Both the position numbers and the translations under genes were made by a program. The notes under the pieces were generated by a model. It searched no databases, was not told the origin of the DNA, and worked only from the letters and a program-made list of their open reading frames with translations. This document shows, piece after piece, positions 13,586 through 13,984 of a stretch of 13,984 nt of DNA (position 1 is the first letter of the stretch; each line of letters begins with the position of its first letter). The stretch comes from an uncultured Atopobiaceae bacterium (GTDB taxonomy: Bacteria > Actinomycetota > Coriobacteriia > Coriobacteriales > Atopobiaceae): assembly GCA_900770865.1 (NCBI GenBank), contig CAAGLU010000037.1:1-13984 (forward strand). The letters are read 5' to 3'.

Positions 13586-13984
13586 ATGCTCAGGATCGGT
13601 CACGCCATACTGCACGTCTTTGACTTCGAGAGCGGCAGCACGTTCTTCTCCGAGCGCGAGCTCGACCTCGACAATCGCCAGACCCGCTCCTACGTCACGC
13701 GCCGGCTGCGACGCATCCGCTCGAGCGCCGAGAGCAAACACGGCACCTTTGCTCCCGAAAGCAACTTTGCCTCGGGCCTCAAAGAGTACCTTGCTGGCCA
13801 GGTGCCGTTCGTGGACTTCTCGGTGCAGATAGCCCAGTGGTTCTGGGAGGAGCTGCGCCGCGCTGAGGACCTCGAGCAGTGCGACCTCCTCGTGGCGGAC
13901 TTCACGGACACCGGAGAGATGCGCGCTTCCGAGAATGCTGACGAGGACAAGGTCGCGGATGCTTACGAGTCCGAGGGAACGCGC
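13586..13984 (+). CDS. NdpA/YejK-like nucleoid-associated protein, N-terminal part
   Basis: The first 133 residues are in the window and the frame is still open at the end. The start MLRIGHAILHVFDF, followed by FSERELDLDNRQTRSYVTRRLRRI and GTFAPESNFASGLKEYL, fits the 37-kDa nucleoid-associated protein family (NdpA/YejK), in which proteins bind DNA and copurify with the nucleoid; precise function is poorly known. The identification rests on memory of the family pattern and only the N-terminal third, so it is moderate. ATG13586 follows a hairpin (GGGGCGTG at 13547-13554 with CGCGCCCC at 13561-13568), then AAGGAATGCGAGG, which supplies the ribosome binding site. The acidic stretch near residues 113-131 (SENADEDKVADAYESEG) is notable. 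It lies 136 bases after the strong terminator at 13450, so it has its own promoter (TATCCT at 13518-13523 is possible) or is controlled by read-through. Confidence 0.65.
   Translation, partial: MLRIGHAILHVFDFESGSTFFSERELDLDNRQTRSYVTRRLRRIRSSAESKHGTFAPESNFASGLKEYLAGQVPFVDFSVQIAQWFWEELRRAEDLEQCDLLVADFTDTGEMRASENADEDKVADAYESEGTR

Overview
GC-rich chromosomal window with seven confidently identified protein genes and one smaller family call, all on the + strand. The last gene and probably the first are cut by the window edges. Gene content and codon use suggest a Coriobacteriia actinobacterium of the Olsenella/Atopobium type; this is an inference, since no rRNA or other marker gene is present.

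Layout: (1) 1-813, ATPase of a polar amino-acid ABC importer, followed by hairpins. (2) 1075-1749, an OmpR-type regulator with a degenerate receiver, closed by a good terminator (1781-1809). (3) 1810-2375, a long leader with a palindrome, a TTGACA box and a 22-bp inverted repeat, then htrA (2376-4046), a membrane-anchored trypsin-like protease with one PDZ domain. (4) 4047-4525, a terminator hairpin and three tandem palindromic elements, then a DUF2130 protein (4526-5989). (5) 5990-6125, two tandem palindromes. (6) 6126-9275, a copper-resistance unit: a promoter whose spacer holds a CsoR-type operator, csoR, and copA, whose 3' end encodes a fused CopZ-like domain with its own ribosome binding site and ATG. 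(7) 9449-10330, a ROK-family fructokinase with a terminator. (8) 10447-12675, ligA, the NAD-dependent DNA ligase, with an N-terminal extension carrying a beta-clamp-binding-like peptide. (9) 12676-13585, a 910-base stretch without a convincing protein gene but dense in hairpins, with a T-box-like core sequence and a strong terminator at 13419-13450. It looks like one or more structured RNAs. (10) From 13586, the start of a NdpA/YejK-like nucleoid-associated protein, which runs off the end.

The clearest functional unit is copper homeostasis. CsoR should repress the csoR-copA promoter until Cu(I) binds it; CopA then exports Cu(I), and the C-terminal metal-binding domain may also be made separately as a chaperone. 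The remaining genes look like separate housekeeping or stress units divided by terminators. The least explained parts are the RNA-like region 13020-13450, the palindromic repeats, and the internal start in copA.
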